64,000 nucleotides of DNA from Micromonospora sp. M71_S20 (GTDB lineage Bacteria > Actinomycetota > Actinomycetes > Mycobacteriales > Micromonosporaceae): assembly GCF_003664255.1 (NCBI RefSeq), contig NZ_RCCV01000001.1, positions 2,294,001 through 2,358,000 on the forward strand, given 5' to 3'. The notes below the pieces were generated by a model. That model was not told the DNA's origin and ran no database searches. It saw only the letters and a list, made by a program, of their open reading frames with translations. Shown here piece after piece: positions 41,818 through 50,800 of this stretch. Made by a program: the position numbers and the translations under genes. Numbering within the stretch: the first letter of the stretch is position 1; every line of letters starts with the position of its first letter.

Positions 41818-42245
41818 CCGCCGTGGCCGGCCGGCACGACCAGGGCCGGGTGAGCATCTTCCTCGCGGTGGCGATGGTCGGCGTCCTCTCCGTCATCGGC
41901 CTGGCCTTCGACGGCGCGGGCCAGCTGCGCACGTTGCAGCGGGCCGACAACCTCGCGGCCGAGGCCGCCCGCGCCGGCGGCCAGGCCATCGACCGGGCCA
42001 CCGCCATCGAGGGCGGGCCGACCCGGATCAACCGTCCCCAGGCCCGCCGGGCCGTCGCCGACTACCTCGCCGCCGCCGGCGCCGCCGGCCACACCGTCAG
42101 CTTCCCGGTCGTCGACGGGGAGACCCGGGTCCGGGTACGCGTCACCGTCACGCACCGCAGATCCATGCTCGGCCTGTTCGGCTTCGACGAGACCGTCACC
42201 GTCTCCGGCGAGGCGACCGCGCGGCCGCTCACCGGGGCACCGTAG
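41814..42245 (+). CDS. TadG-like Flp pilus assembly protein
   Basis: 143 residues. GRVSIFLAVAMVGVLSVIGLAFDGAGQLRTLQRADNLAAEAARAGGQAID is the TadG N-terminal helix and following segment; the rest is beta-rich (TRVRVRVTVTHRRSML). The usual von Willebrand domain of long TadG is missing. ATGA overlap with the gene before. Confidence 0.86.
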   Translation: MTAVAGRHDQGRVSIFLAVAMVGVLSVIGLAFDGAGQLRTLQRADNLAAEAARAGGQAIDRATAIEGGPTRINRPQARRAVADYLAAAGAAGHTVSFPVVDGETRVRVRVTVTHRRSMLGLFGFDETVTVSGEATARPLTGAP

Positions 42246-42260
42246 GAAGGGAAGGCAGCC

Positions 42261-43784
42261 ATGGCCGCATCGGGGCGTTCCGCCGTACGGCGGACCGGAC
42301 GCATCCTGACCGGGTTCGGCGCGCTCGTCGTGCTCTGCGCGGTGCTGGTCGGCGCGCCGGTGGCGCTGCTCGCCCTCGCCGGCAACCCGTTGCCCGATCA
42401 CCTGCCCACCGTCGCGGAGATCGGCTCGACGCTGACCAGCCGCGACGACGGGCGGCTCTTCCTGCGGGCGCTGGCGCTGGCCGGCTGGTTCGGCTGGGCC
42501 ACGTTCGCCCTCTCCGTCCTGGTCGAACTCTGCGCGCAGGCGCTGCGCCGACCCGCGCCCCGGCTGCCGGGAATGAGTCGCCAGCAGCGGGCCGCCGCCG
42601 CGCTGGTCGGTTCGGTCGCGCTGATCCTCGCGGCCAGCCCGGCGGCGAGCGCGGCGACGGCGGTCGCCGGCCCGTACGCCCTGCCGTCGGCAGCGGCCGC
42701 GACCGCGCAGCCGACTGTCGCGGAGGCCGCCTGGCCGGGTCCGGCCGCGCGCACCTGGTCCGCCTCGGCCGCCCAGGTCGCCCGGCCCGCCTCGGCCGCT
42801 CCGGTCACTCGGCCGCTGTCGGCCGCCCTGCCTGCTCAGCCCCCGACGACTGTCCCGGTTGCACGGCCGGCATCGGCCGCCTCGGCCGCGCCGGCCGACC
42901 TGTCCGCTCCTGCCGACTCGGACGACGGCGTGGCGGTCTACCGGGTGGCCCGGGGCGACCACCTGGGCGCCGTCGCCCAGCGCTACCTGGACGAGTTCGC
43001 CGACTACCGGGAGTTGGCCGAGCTGAACCGGCTCGGCGACCCCGACCGGATCCACCCCGGCCAGTTGCTGAAGCTGCCCGGGGACGCCGAGGACCGGGGG
43101 GCCCGCCGGCACGCCACCGGCCGCCTCGTCGCGCGCCCGACCCCGCCCGCTCCCACCCGGCCGGCCCCGCAGCCGGCGCCGGGGAAGGTCGCTCCCGAGC
43201 GGGCGACGCCGCCCCCGCCGGCCGCCGAGGCCCCGGTGCCGCCCCCGGCGGAGAGGGACGCCGGTCAGGCCCCGACGGTGACGGTGGGAGCCGCCCGGGC
43301 CGGCGAACCCGATCGGGTGAACAGGCCCCTCGCGGTCTCCGCCGTCCTGGCGGTGGCGAGCATCGTCGGCGCGCAGATCGGCGCGGTCCTGGGCCTACGC
43401 CGCCGACCGGGCCACGTACCGGCCGGCGCCGCCCGGACCACGGCCGCCGCCCGCCGTGGCACCGCCGCGCGCGACACCACCACGACCAGGCGCGGCCCGG
43501 GTCGCCGGGACGTCGGCACCACCCCGCGCGGCAGCGCGACCACGGCCGACCGGGACGGTACGGACGCCGGCACCCACGACTCCGCACACCCGACCGGTCA
43601 CGGCTCCGCGTACGCCAGCGGCATCGTTCACGCGGGCAGGACCGCCCCCGGCACGGCCACCGGCGTCGGCACCTACGACGGCGGGCTGACCGCCGGCGCC
43701 CGCGACGACGATCTGACCGGCCACGGCCGAACCCACCCGGGTTCGTCCCGCGACACACCAATCGGCCGCCACCGCCGCCCCTGA
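42261..43784 (+). CDS. LysM-domain membrane protein at the end of the tad operon
   Basis: 507 residues. Three hydrophobic segments near 15-40, 70-90 and 110-135; then an Ala/Pro/Ser stretch; a LysM domain (about 223-275: YRVARGDHLGAVAQRYLDEF...LNRLGDPDRIHPGQLLKLPG); another membrane helix near 350-372; and a 130-residue tail rich in Arg, Thr, Gly and His. LysM binds peptidoglycan, so the protein could anchor the pilus machine to the cell wall. Homologues often end tad operons in Micromonosporaceae. GGAAGG precedes the ATG. Confidence 0.85.
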   Translation: MAASGRSAVRRTGRILTGFGALVVLCAVLVGAPVALLALAGNPLPDHLPTVAEIGSTLTSRDDGRLFLRALALAGWFGWATFALSVLVELCAQALRRPAPRLPGMSRQQRAAAALVGSVALILAASPAASAATAVAGPYALPSAAAATAQPTVAEAAWPGPAARTWSASAAQVARPASAAPVTRPLSAALPAQPPTTVPVARPASAASAAPADLSAPADSDDGVAVYRVARGDHLGAVAQRYLDEFADYRELAELNRLGDPDRIHPGQLLKLPGDAEDRGARRHATGRLVARPTPPAPTRPAPQPAPGKVAPERATPPPPAAEAPVPPPAERDAGQAPTVTVGAARAGEPDRVNRPLAVSAVLAVASIVGAQIGAVLGLRRRPGHVPAGAARTTAAARRGTAARDTTTTRRGPGRRDVGTTPRGSATTADRDGTDAGTHDSAHPTGHGSAYASGIVHAGRTAPGTATGVGTYDGGLTAGARDDDLTGHGRTHPGSSRDTPIGRHRRP

Positions 43785-43887
43785 CCCATCCACCCTGCTC
43801 ACACCCGCCGACGCCCTACCACCCACCCCACCCCACCCCGCCCAACCGAAACCGCTTCGCTCGGGCGACCACCGATACCGCTCGGGT

Positions 43888-43942
43888 GATCAAGAGGTTT
43901 GGTCACGGCAGGCAGATCGAACTCGCCCCAAACCTCTTGATC
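43888..43942. repeat. 15-bp inverted repeat (ATCAAGAGGTTTGG type)
   Basis: GATCAAGAGGTTTGG (43888-43902) and its exact complement (43928-43942) flank a 25-base loop, in the 282-base gap between the LysM gene and the convergent Rieske gene. It may serve as a terminator for both, but its AT-rich arms and large loop are like a dispersed element. Nothing else is visible in the gap. Confidence 0.8.
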
Positions 43943-44066
43943 GACATCGGAGGCCGAGGCCGGAGAGCACGGGACCGGGCGGGCCGAGCCGGGCGGGCCG
44001 AGCCGGATAGGGGCATGGCCCAGCCGGACAGCACGGCAGCCGGGCCGGGAGGGCGCAGGGTGCCGG

Positions 44067-44918
44067 TCAGGGGAGGCGGGTCTCCAGGACGCCGTTGACG
44101 ACGCGGGTCGGCAGGACCTGCTGGTCGTTGCCGGACGGGCCGTGTACGACCTCGCCGCCGTTGAGACGGAACGCGCTGCCGTGCCACGGGCAGACCACGC
44201 ACGCGTGCCCGTCGATCTCGCGCACCTCGCCCTCGCCCAGCGGGCCGCTCTGGTGCGGGCAGCGCTCCAGCATCACGGTGACCTCGTCGCCGTGCCGGTA
44301 GAGGATCACCGAGACGTCGTCGACCTCCCGGGTGATCAGCTTGCGCTCCGGCAGGGCGGCCATGTCCGCGATCGAGTGCCAGCCGTCGCTCATCCGGTGC
44401 AGCTCGGAGATGCTCTGGTTGACCTGCGCGCCCTGCTTGTACGCCAGGTGCCCGCCGAGGTACGCCCCCATGCTGGCGGCGCCGAGCCCGAGGAAGCCGA
44501 GCGTACGGCCGAGGTTGTGCCGGCCGGTCATCCGCGCGGCCACCGAGCCGGCGTAGAACGCCAGGCCGACGCTGTTGGACGCGGCGTGCACCAGGCCGAC
44601 CCGGCGCTGGTCGCGGGCGAGTGCCGCCCAGTCGTTGAGGCCGGCGACCGCGGCCGGGAGGGCGCTGACGGTGCCCACCGTGCACAGGGTGGTGGCGGCC
44701 CGGCGCTGTCCCGGCATGAGGTCCAGCACCGCCGTGCTGATCCACGCGCCGACCGGCACCTGCACCATCGCCGGGTGCAGCGGATGGCCCAGCCACACGC
44801 CGTGCAGCAGGTCGCGGACCCGCTGCGGTCGGAGGGTGGCCTGGACGGCGCGCTGCAACCGGTCGCCGACCCGGTCCAGGCCGGATGCCTGTTCGATCTT
44901 CGTCAAGAGTGCTCGCAC
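44067..44918 (-). CDS. Rieske [2Fe-2S] protein with DUF2231 membrane domain
   Basis: 283 residues. The N-terminal half (DUF2231) has LHGVWLGHPLHPAMVQVPVGAW and four membrane helices. The C-terminal Rieske domain (about 185-283) binds a 2Fe-2S cluster through CPHQSGPL and CPWHGSAF, i.e. CxH and CxxH. Redox partner unknown; it may transfer electrons at the membrane. It lies 108 bases downstream of bluB on the same strand and may share its transcript. Confidence 0.92.
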   Translation of the reverse strand: MRALLTKIEQASGLDRVGDRLQRAVQATLRPQRVRDLLHGVWLGHPLHPAMVQVPVGAWISTAVLDLMPGQRRAATTLCTVGTVSALPAAVAGLNDWAALARDQRRVGLVHAASNSVGLAFYAGSVAARMTGRHNLGRTLGFLGLGAASMGAYLGGHLAYKQGAQVNQSISELHRMSDGWHSIADMAALPERKLITREVDDVSVILYRHGDEVTVMLERCPHQSGPLGEGEVREIDGHACVVCPWHGSAFRLNGGEVVHGPSGNDQQVLPTRVVNGVLETRLP

Positions 44919-45026
44919 CCGTACCGACTTCCCGGCAGGAGCCGGCGCAAACCGGTCGGCGGTGACGGATCCGCAGCCGTACGTGATCGGGCCCCCGCAG
45001 ACCCGTAACGGGACGCCCCACCGAGG

Positions 45027-45656
45027 TCAGCTCTCCCGTGCCGCCCAGCGGTCGTGGTGGATCGCGTCGGCCAGCGGGCGCTTCTGCCGCCAGCCGTGCC
45101 GGGCCAGGTCGGGTACGGGCTCGAAGTGGGTGACCGGCCCGAGGCAGAGCCACGCCACCGGCCGGATCCCGTCGGGGATGCCGAGCAGCTCGGCGAGCCA
45201 GGGCTCCCGGTAGAACGACACCCAGCCCACCCCGAGCCCCTCGGCGGTCGCGGCGAGCCAGAGGTTCTGGATGGCGAGGCAGGTCGAGTAGAGCCCGGTG
45301 TCGGCGATGGCGTGCCGGCCGAGCACGGCGGGGCCGCCCCGGGACTGGTCGTGGGTGACCACCACCGACAGCGTCGACTCCAGGACGCCGTCGATCTTGA
45401 TGCGGGCGAACCGCTCGGCCGCCTCCCCGTCGAGCGTCGCGGCGAACGTGTCCCGCTCGGTGCGGACGTGCTCGTGGAACCGGCGGCGCAGCTCCGGGTC
45501 GCGCACCAGGACGAAGTCCCAGGGCTGCGAGTAGCCGACGCTCGGCGCGGCGTGCGCCGCCGCCAGCACCCGGTCCAGCGTCTCCTCGGGCACCGGCGCC
45601 CCGGTGAACTGGGCGCGTACGTCCCGGCGGCGGTGGATGACGTCGTACAGATCCAA
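45027..45656 (-). CDS. bluB: 5,6-dimethylbenzimidazole synthase
   Basis: About 209 residues. The flavin-destructase fold is clear: LYDVIHRRRDVRAQF at the start (the RRDVR motif binds FMN), then VGYSQPWDFVLVRDPELRRRF, and the BluB-specific GVGWVSFY and LCLGPVTHFEPVPDL. It breaks FMNH2 to make DMB, the lower ligand of cobalamin. The start is TTG 45656, with GGGAG six bases ahead; GTG 45683 has no ribosome site. Expression should be shut off by cobalamin through the riboswitch just upstream. Confidence 0.93.
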   Translation of the reverse strand: MDLYDVIHRRRDVRAQFTGAPVPEETLDRVLAAAHAAPSVGYSQPWDFVLVRDPELRRRFHEHVRTERDTFAATLDGEAAERFARIKIDGVLESTLSVVVTHDQSRGGPAVLGRHAIADTGLYSTCLAIQNLWLAATAEGLGVGWVSFYREPWLAELLGIPDGIRPVAWLCLGPVTHFEPVPDLARHGWRQKRPLADAIHHDRWAARES

Positions 45657-45704
45657 GGCAGGCTCCCGCTGCGCTCGGCCCACGCCACGCCGGACGCGGG
45701 CACC

Positions 45705-45885
45705 GGACGCGAGGCCGGTCTTCGGACTCCCGGATCGACGCCTGGCCGTCCGCCTTCCCGGCCCGGGCGGGCCAGTGGCTGCGCGTACGCGTGGACGGTG
45801 GCTCCCCGGTCACCGCGGCGGGCCCGTGCCGGATTCGCACCGGCTTCCCGATTCTCCCCGCTCGCGCGGGGCACCTCACATGATC
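45705..45885 (-). ncRNA. Cobalamin riboswitch upstream of bluB
   Basis: On the minus strand the landmarks come in order: GGGAAGCCGGTGCGAATCCG with paired CCGGC (45848 downward), GCCACTGG, GGGAAGGC, and the B12 box AGTCCGAAGACCGGCC (within 45711-45731). A CCCCGC/GCGGGG hairpin (about 45857-45872) precedes it. All are consensus elements of the AdoCbl aptamer. The gene it controls makes the B12 lower ligand, so the logic is feedback. Confidence 0.93.
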
Positions 45886-46001
45886 GTGCCATCGGGATGC
45901 TAGCGCCGCCCGGCCCGTCCCGGTCCGGCGGGCGGCGCGGTGCACCCGCAGCGGTGGAAATCCGGTCGCGGGCCGCCCGCCGCGGTACCACTGTGGTCCG
46001 G

Positions 46002-46919
46002 GTGTACGCACTCTCCTCCCGCCCGCTGCCGGCCGGTCGACCGGCGACCCGACTGACTCTCGCGCTGGGACAGCCCCGGGCCGTGCCGCCCCCGCTGCTG
46101 ATGCTGCTGGGCATGCTCTCCACCCAGGTCGGGGCGGCCGTCGCCAAGCAACTCTTCGGCAGCACCAGCGCCGGCGGTACGACCACGTTGCGGCTCGGCT
46201 TCGCCGCGCTCATCCTGCTGGTCCTGGTCCGGCCGGGGCTGCGCCTGGGCTGGCGCACCGCCGGTCTGGTCGGGGCGTTCGGGCTGGCCCTCGCGGTGAT
46301 GAACCTCGCCTTCTACGCGGCCCTGGAACGGGTGCCGCTGGGGGTCGCGGTCACCATCGGCTTCGCCGGGCCGCTGCTGGTGTCGCTCGGCGGCAGCCGC
46401 CGGCTCGGCGACGTGGCGTGGGCGGCGCTGGCCGGCGGGGGCGTGCTGCTGATCAGCGGGCTCGGCGGGACGGGGGTGGACCGGGTGGGGCTGCTGTGCT
46501 GCGTGGCCGTCGCGGTCGGCTGGGCCGGCTACGTGCTGCTCGGCAAGGCGGTCAGCGCCCGGGTGCCGGGCAGCCGGGGCCTCGCGCTGGGGATGGCGGT
46601 AGCCGCGCTGGCCGTGCTGCCCTTCGGGGTCGCCGGCAGCGGTACGGCGCTGCTCGACCCGTGGACCCTCGCGCTGGGGGCGGCGGTGGCGCTGCTGTCG
46701 TCGGTGCTGCCGTACTCGGCGGAGATGGCGGCGCTGCGCCGGATGCCGGCCCGGGTCTTCGCGGTGCTGCTCAGCCTGGAGCCGGCGATCGGGGCGCTGG
46801 TCGGGCTGGTCCTGCTCGGCGAGCTGCTGGCCTGGCCGCAGGCGGTCGGCGTGGCCTGCGTGGTCGGCGCCGCGCTGGGCGCCACCCTGGTCCGCCCGGG
46901 CCGGTCCGCCCCGCACTGA
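46002..46919 (+). CDS. EamA/RhtA-like membrane exporter
   Basis: 305 residues with ten membrane segments in two EamA repeats. QVGAAVAKQLFGSTSAGGTTTLRLGFAALILL in repeat 1 and the LLSSVLPYSAEMAALRRMPARVFAVLLSLEPAIGALVGLVLLGE segment in repeat 2 are RhtA (threonine/homoserine exporter) features. GTG 46002 is preferred; GTG 45993 is in frame. It runs away from the riboswitch and is not under its control. Confidence 0.88.
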   Translation: MYALSSRPLPAGRPATRLTLALGQPRAVPPPLLMLLGMLSTQVGAAVAKQLFGSTSAGGTTTLRLGFAALILLVLVRPGLRLGWRTAGLVGAFGLALAVMNLAFYAALERVPLGVAVTIGFAGPLLVSLGGSRRLGDVAWAALAGGGVLLISGLGGTGVDRVGLLCCVAVAVGWAGYVLLGKAVSARVPGSRGLALGMAVAALAVLPFGVAGSGTALLDPWTLALGAAVALLSSVLPYSAEMAALRRMPARVFAVLLSLEPAIGALVGLVLLGELLAWPQAVGVACVVGAALGATLVRPGRSAPH

Positions 46920-46959
46920 CGCCTGGCGCCGCCGGCACCGCCGGGGGCATGCTGTCGCA

Positions 46960-47724
46960 ATGGGGGTACGCGTCGAACGCGCCGCGGCGGTGACCACGGT
47001 GATCCTGGATTGCCCGGAGGCCCGCAACGCGGTCGACGGGCCGACCGCCCGGGCGCTGGCCGACGCGTTCCGCGCCTTCGAGGCCGACCCCGGCGCCTCC
47101 GTGGCCGTGCTCTGGGGGGCCGGCGGCACGTTCTGCGCCGGCGCCGACCTGAAGGCCATCGGCACCCCGAGCGGCAACCGCGTCGAAGCGCAGGGGGACG
47201 GCCCGATGGGCCCGACCCGGATGACGCTCAGCAAGCCGGTGATCGCCGCGATCTCCGGTCACGCGGTGGCCGGCGGGTTGGAGTTGGCGCTCTGGTGCGA
47301 CCTGCGGGTGGCCGAGTCCGACGCGGTGCTCGGGGTGTTCTGCCGCCGCTGGGGAGTGCCGCTGATCGACGGGGGCACGGTCCGGCTGCCCCGGCTGATC
47401 GGCGAGAGCCGGGCGATGGACCTGATCCTCACCGGCCGGCCGGTGCCGGCCGAGGAGGCGTACGCCATCGGGCTGGTGAACCGGCTGGTCGCGCCGGGCG
47501 AGTCCCGGTCGGCGGCCGAGCGGCTGGCCGCCGAGATCGCCCGGCACCCGCAGACCTGCCTGCGCAACGACCGGGCGGCGCTGCTCGCCGGCGCCGGCCT
47601 GCCGGAACCGGCGGCGCTGGAGGTGGAGCTGGCGTACGGGATGGAGTCGCTGGCCGCCGACGCGGCGGCCGGCGCGGCCCGGTTCGCCGCCGGCGCCGGC
47701 CGGCACGGCGCCCCGGCCCACTGA
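46960..47724 (+). CDS. Enoyl-CoA hydratase/isomerase family protein
   Basis: 254 residues. The crotonase fold has GGTFCAGADLKAIG (oxyanion hole 1), ISGHAVAGGLELALWCDLRVA (oxyanion hole 2) and FCRRWGVPLIDGGTVRLPRLIG. The catalytic Glu of the standard hydratase near the second motif (AGGLE) is present. Which acyl-CoA it acts on cannot be told. ATG 46960, with no clear ribosome site. It lies 40 bases after the EamA gene. Confidence 0.92.
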   Translation: MGVRVERAAAVTTVILDCPEARNAVDGPTARALADAFRAFEADPGASVAVLWGAGGTFCAGADLKAIGTPSGNRVEAQGDGPMGPTRMTLSKPVIAAISGHAVAGGLELALWCDLRVAESDAVLGVFCRRWGVPLIDGGTVRLPRLIGESRAMDLILTGRPVPAEEAYAIGLVNRLVAPGESRSAAERLAAEIARHPQTCLRNDRAALLAGAGLPEPAALEVELAYGMESLAADAAAGAARFAAGAGRHGAPAH

Positions 47725-47786
47725 CCGGGCGGAGGCCCGACCAGCGCGCCGCCCCGACCGACGGGCGGGCGGGAGGCCCGACGGGC

Positions 47787-47828
47787 CGGGCGGTACGGCC
47801 ACCGGATGTCCGGTGACCGCACCGCCCG
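47787..47828. terminator. Bidirectional terminator
   Basis: CGGGCGGT (47787-47794) pairs with ACCGCCCG (47821-47828), with inner CACCGG/CCGGTG around ATGT, between the hydratase gene and the convergent GH87 gene. Confidence 0.75.
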
Positions 47829-47862
47829 AAAGATCGGCCGCCGCTCGGGCGACCGGGGTGGG

Positions 47863-50800
47863 TCAGTTGCGGTTGATGGTGAACGTCGAGGTGGTGTTCT
47901 GGATGTCCACCGCGTTGTTGCTCAGGCGAAGGTTGTTGAAGGTGACCGACCCGACGGCCGGGCCCTGCCCCGACTCCGGCATCGGGTTGGCCCAGATGCC
48001 GAAGCCGGACTTCGCGTCGTAGGCGTCACCGCTCTTGCGGGCGCCGCTGATGGAGACGTTGGTGAAGACCGTGTCGGTGATCGGGAACTGCGGCTGCCCA
48101 CCGACGTAGTTGGTCTGGAACATGATGCCGCTGTAGGTCGGGTCGACGATGTCGACGTCGCTGACCCGGATGCCCTGGAACACCTTCGAGGCGGAGAAGA
48201 CCCAGATCGCCGGGAAGGTCTGCGCGCCCCAGAAGTGCCCGCCGGCCCGCACGATCGAGATGTTCTCGAACCGCGTGGGCGGGCTGGCGCCGAAGCCGTT
48301 CATCGGGTAGCCGAAGTCGAGCGAGCTGATGGTGATGCCGGAGTAGACCAGCGTGTCCGCGATGTAGATGTTGCGGAACGTGTTGCCGTAGCCGCCGTAG
48401 ACGGCCACACCGGCGGCCCGCCAGGTCAGGGTCGAGGTCAGGTTCTCGTAGATGTTGTCCTTCATGTCCGCGCCGCCCGCGTCGATCGCCGAGAACAGCG
48501 CGAAGCTGTCGTCACCGGTGGCCCGGGCGTCGTTGTTGCTGACCAGGTTGTTGGTGCTCCCGTTGGTCATGTTGATGCCGTCGGCGAACATGTTCCGGAT
48601 CCGGGAGTTCTTGATCGTCATGTGGTCGGTGTTCGCGCCCCAGTAGAGGCACACCATGTGCTCGTTCCAGATGTTGTCGATCACGATGTTCGACACGTTC
48701 GAGAAGTCGAACACCTTGCCCGGCCCGTCGATCCGCGACGTGTAGTTGCCGAAGTAGGCGAAGTTCGCGAAGGACGATCCGGCCGCCGAGTTCTCGGCCC
48801 GGAAACCGATGTCGGTGTTGTCCTGGCCGGACGGCGCGTTGAACCGGGTGTACCAGGGCCCGGCGCCGGTCACCTTGACCGCCTTGCCGTACACCTGGAA
48901 CTTCGACGCGGTGGAGTAGTTGCCGGCGGGCAGGTACACCCCGACGAGGTTGCCGGTGGTGTCCATCCGCACCCGGTCGAGGGCGTTCTGCACGTCAGAG
49001 TGGGTGAAGCCGGTCGGCGTGGTGTAGCGCGCCGGGTCCGGGTTCGCGATCGGCGCCACCTGCTCGGTGTTGATGAAGTCGATGGCGTACGTGGTGGTGT
49101 TGGCCGGGTCCTTCTGGAGCCGGATCCGGCTGCCGGCCGGCACCGTGGAGTTGAGCATGACGTTGGCTTCGTCGTAGATGTGCCGCGGTCCGCCCGCGCT
49201 CGGCGAGTTGCCCGGGCTGGCCTCGTTGCCGTAGAGCCAGGCGTACCGGGACGTCAGGTCGATGGCCTTGTGGAAGCTGCCGTTGACGTAGACGTTCAGC
49301 GTCGAGTTGATGCCGCCGCCGCCCGGGGCGTCCGGGATGGAGAAGCGGGTGACCAGGGTGTTGGTGCTGGCCCGGGTGGTCCACTCGACGTAGCTGCCGG
49401 TCGAGTTGAGGGTCACCGCCCGCCGGCCGGACGCCTCACCGGCGAGGTCGCCGACGGTCCGGTTCGGCCCGACGACGCTGGCGCCGCCACCGACCACGCC
49501 GTCCTCGGCCTCGTACATGTCGTACGGCATGTTGGCGCCGCGCCCCACGAAGAGCGCGCGGTCGCTGGTGTTGTTGGCCTGCTTGACCGGCAGCTCGTTG
49601 CCGTCGGCCGCGAGCACCACCCGGACGGTGTACTTGCCGTTCGCGGCGGTCCAGGTGCCCAGGTTGACCGGGCCGACCGTGGCCCCGGCGTTGATCACGC
49701 CGGAGTACGAGCCGGTCAGGGTACGGACGACCGTGCCCGCCTCGTTGAGCACGGTGAGCGTGATGCCGTGCGCGCCGGACGCGGAGGCGATGCTGCCGGC
49801 GTTGCGGATCGACACCGAGAAGCTGACCGTGTTGCCGGCCGCCGGGGTGCCGGGCGACCAGGCGACCGCGGCGGCGACCAGGTCGGAGCTGGCGACCGGG
49901 CTGACCACCAGCGGGCTCGGATTGGTGTAGCTGTTGTTGGTGTCGTCCTGCTCGACGACGGTGTTCGACTCGTCGACCTTCGCGCTCAGCGGGTAGCTGC
50001 CCGCGTCCCGGGCGCCGATGTTGGCGGTGACCGTGGCCGAGGCGCCGGCCGCCAGGCCACCGACCGGCGCGGTGCCCACCCGGTTGGTGCCGAGGTAGAA
50101 GTTGACGTTGGTGGCGCCGGACGCCGCCGAGCCGGCGTTGCGGACGGTGGCCGAGAGCGTGACGGCGCTCGTCTCCACAGGCGCGGACGGGCTGAACGAC
50201 ATGCCGGTCACGGTCAGGTCCGGGTTGGGCGCCGGGGTGCCGATGACCTGGAACTCGGCGATCTGCCCGGCCGGGGCGCCGGTGTTCGAGGCGATCGAGA
50301 GCCGCACGTCGGCCGCCGCGCCGGAGACCGGGATGGTCACGGTGTTGCCGCTGGTCGGGTTGAAGCTGTAGTTCGCGGCACCGACCCGGGTGGTGAAGGT
50401 CGAGGAGCCCTGGTCCCGGCCGAGCACGGTGATGTTCTGGGTACGCGCCCCCCAGGCGGAGTCCGGGTTCAGCTTCAGCACGACCTGGCTGAGGCTGGCG
50501 TTGGCGCCGAGCTGCACGGTCAGCGTGCTCGGGTTGCCGTTGCCCTCCCAGTAGGTGGCCACGTTGTTGTCGTTGGCGTTGCTCGCCACGAACGTGTGCA
50601 CGTGCCCGGAGGCGGTGATCGGCTTGCCGACCGCCAGGTTGGTGCCGACGGGCGGGTTGCCGGTGCCGGTCCGGGTCACGGTGTTGCTGTTCGCCGACTG
50701 GTTGCCGGCCGCGTCCTTGGCCCGGACGTGGTAGGAGACCGTGGCGCTGTCCGGCTGGCTGTCGGTGTACGTCAGCGTGGAGCCGTTGACGCTGCCGCGC

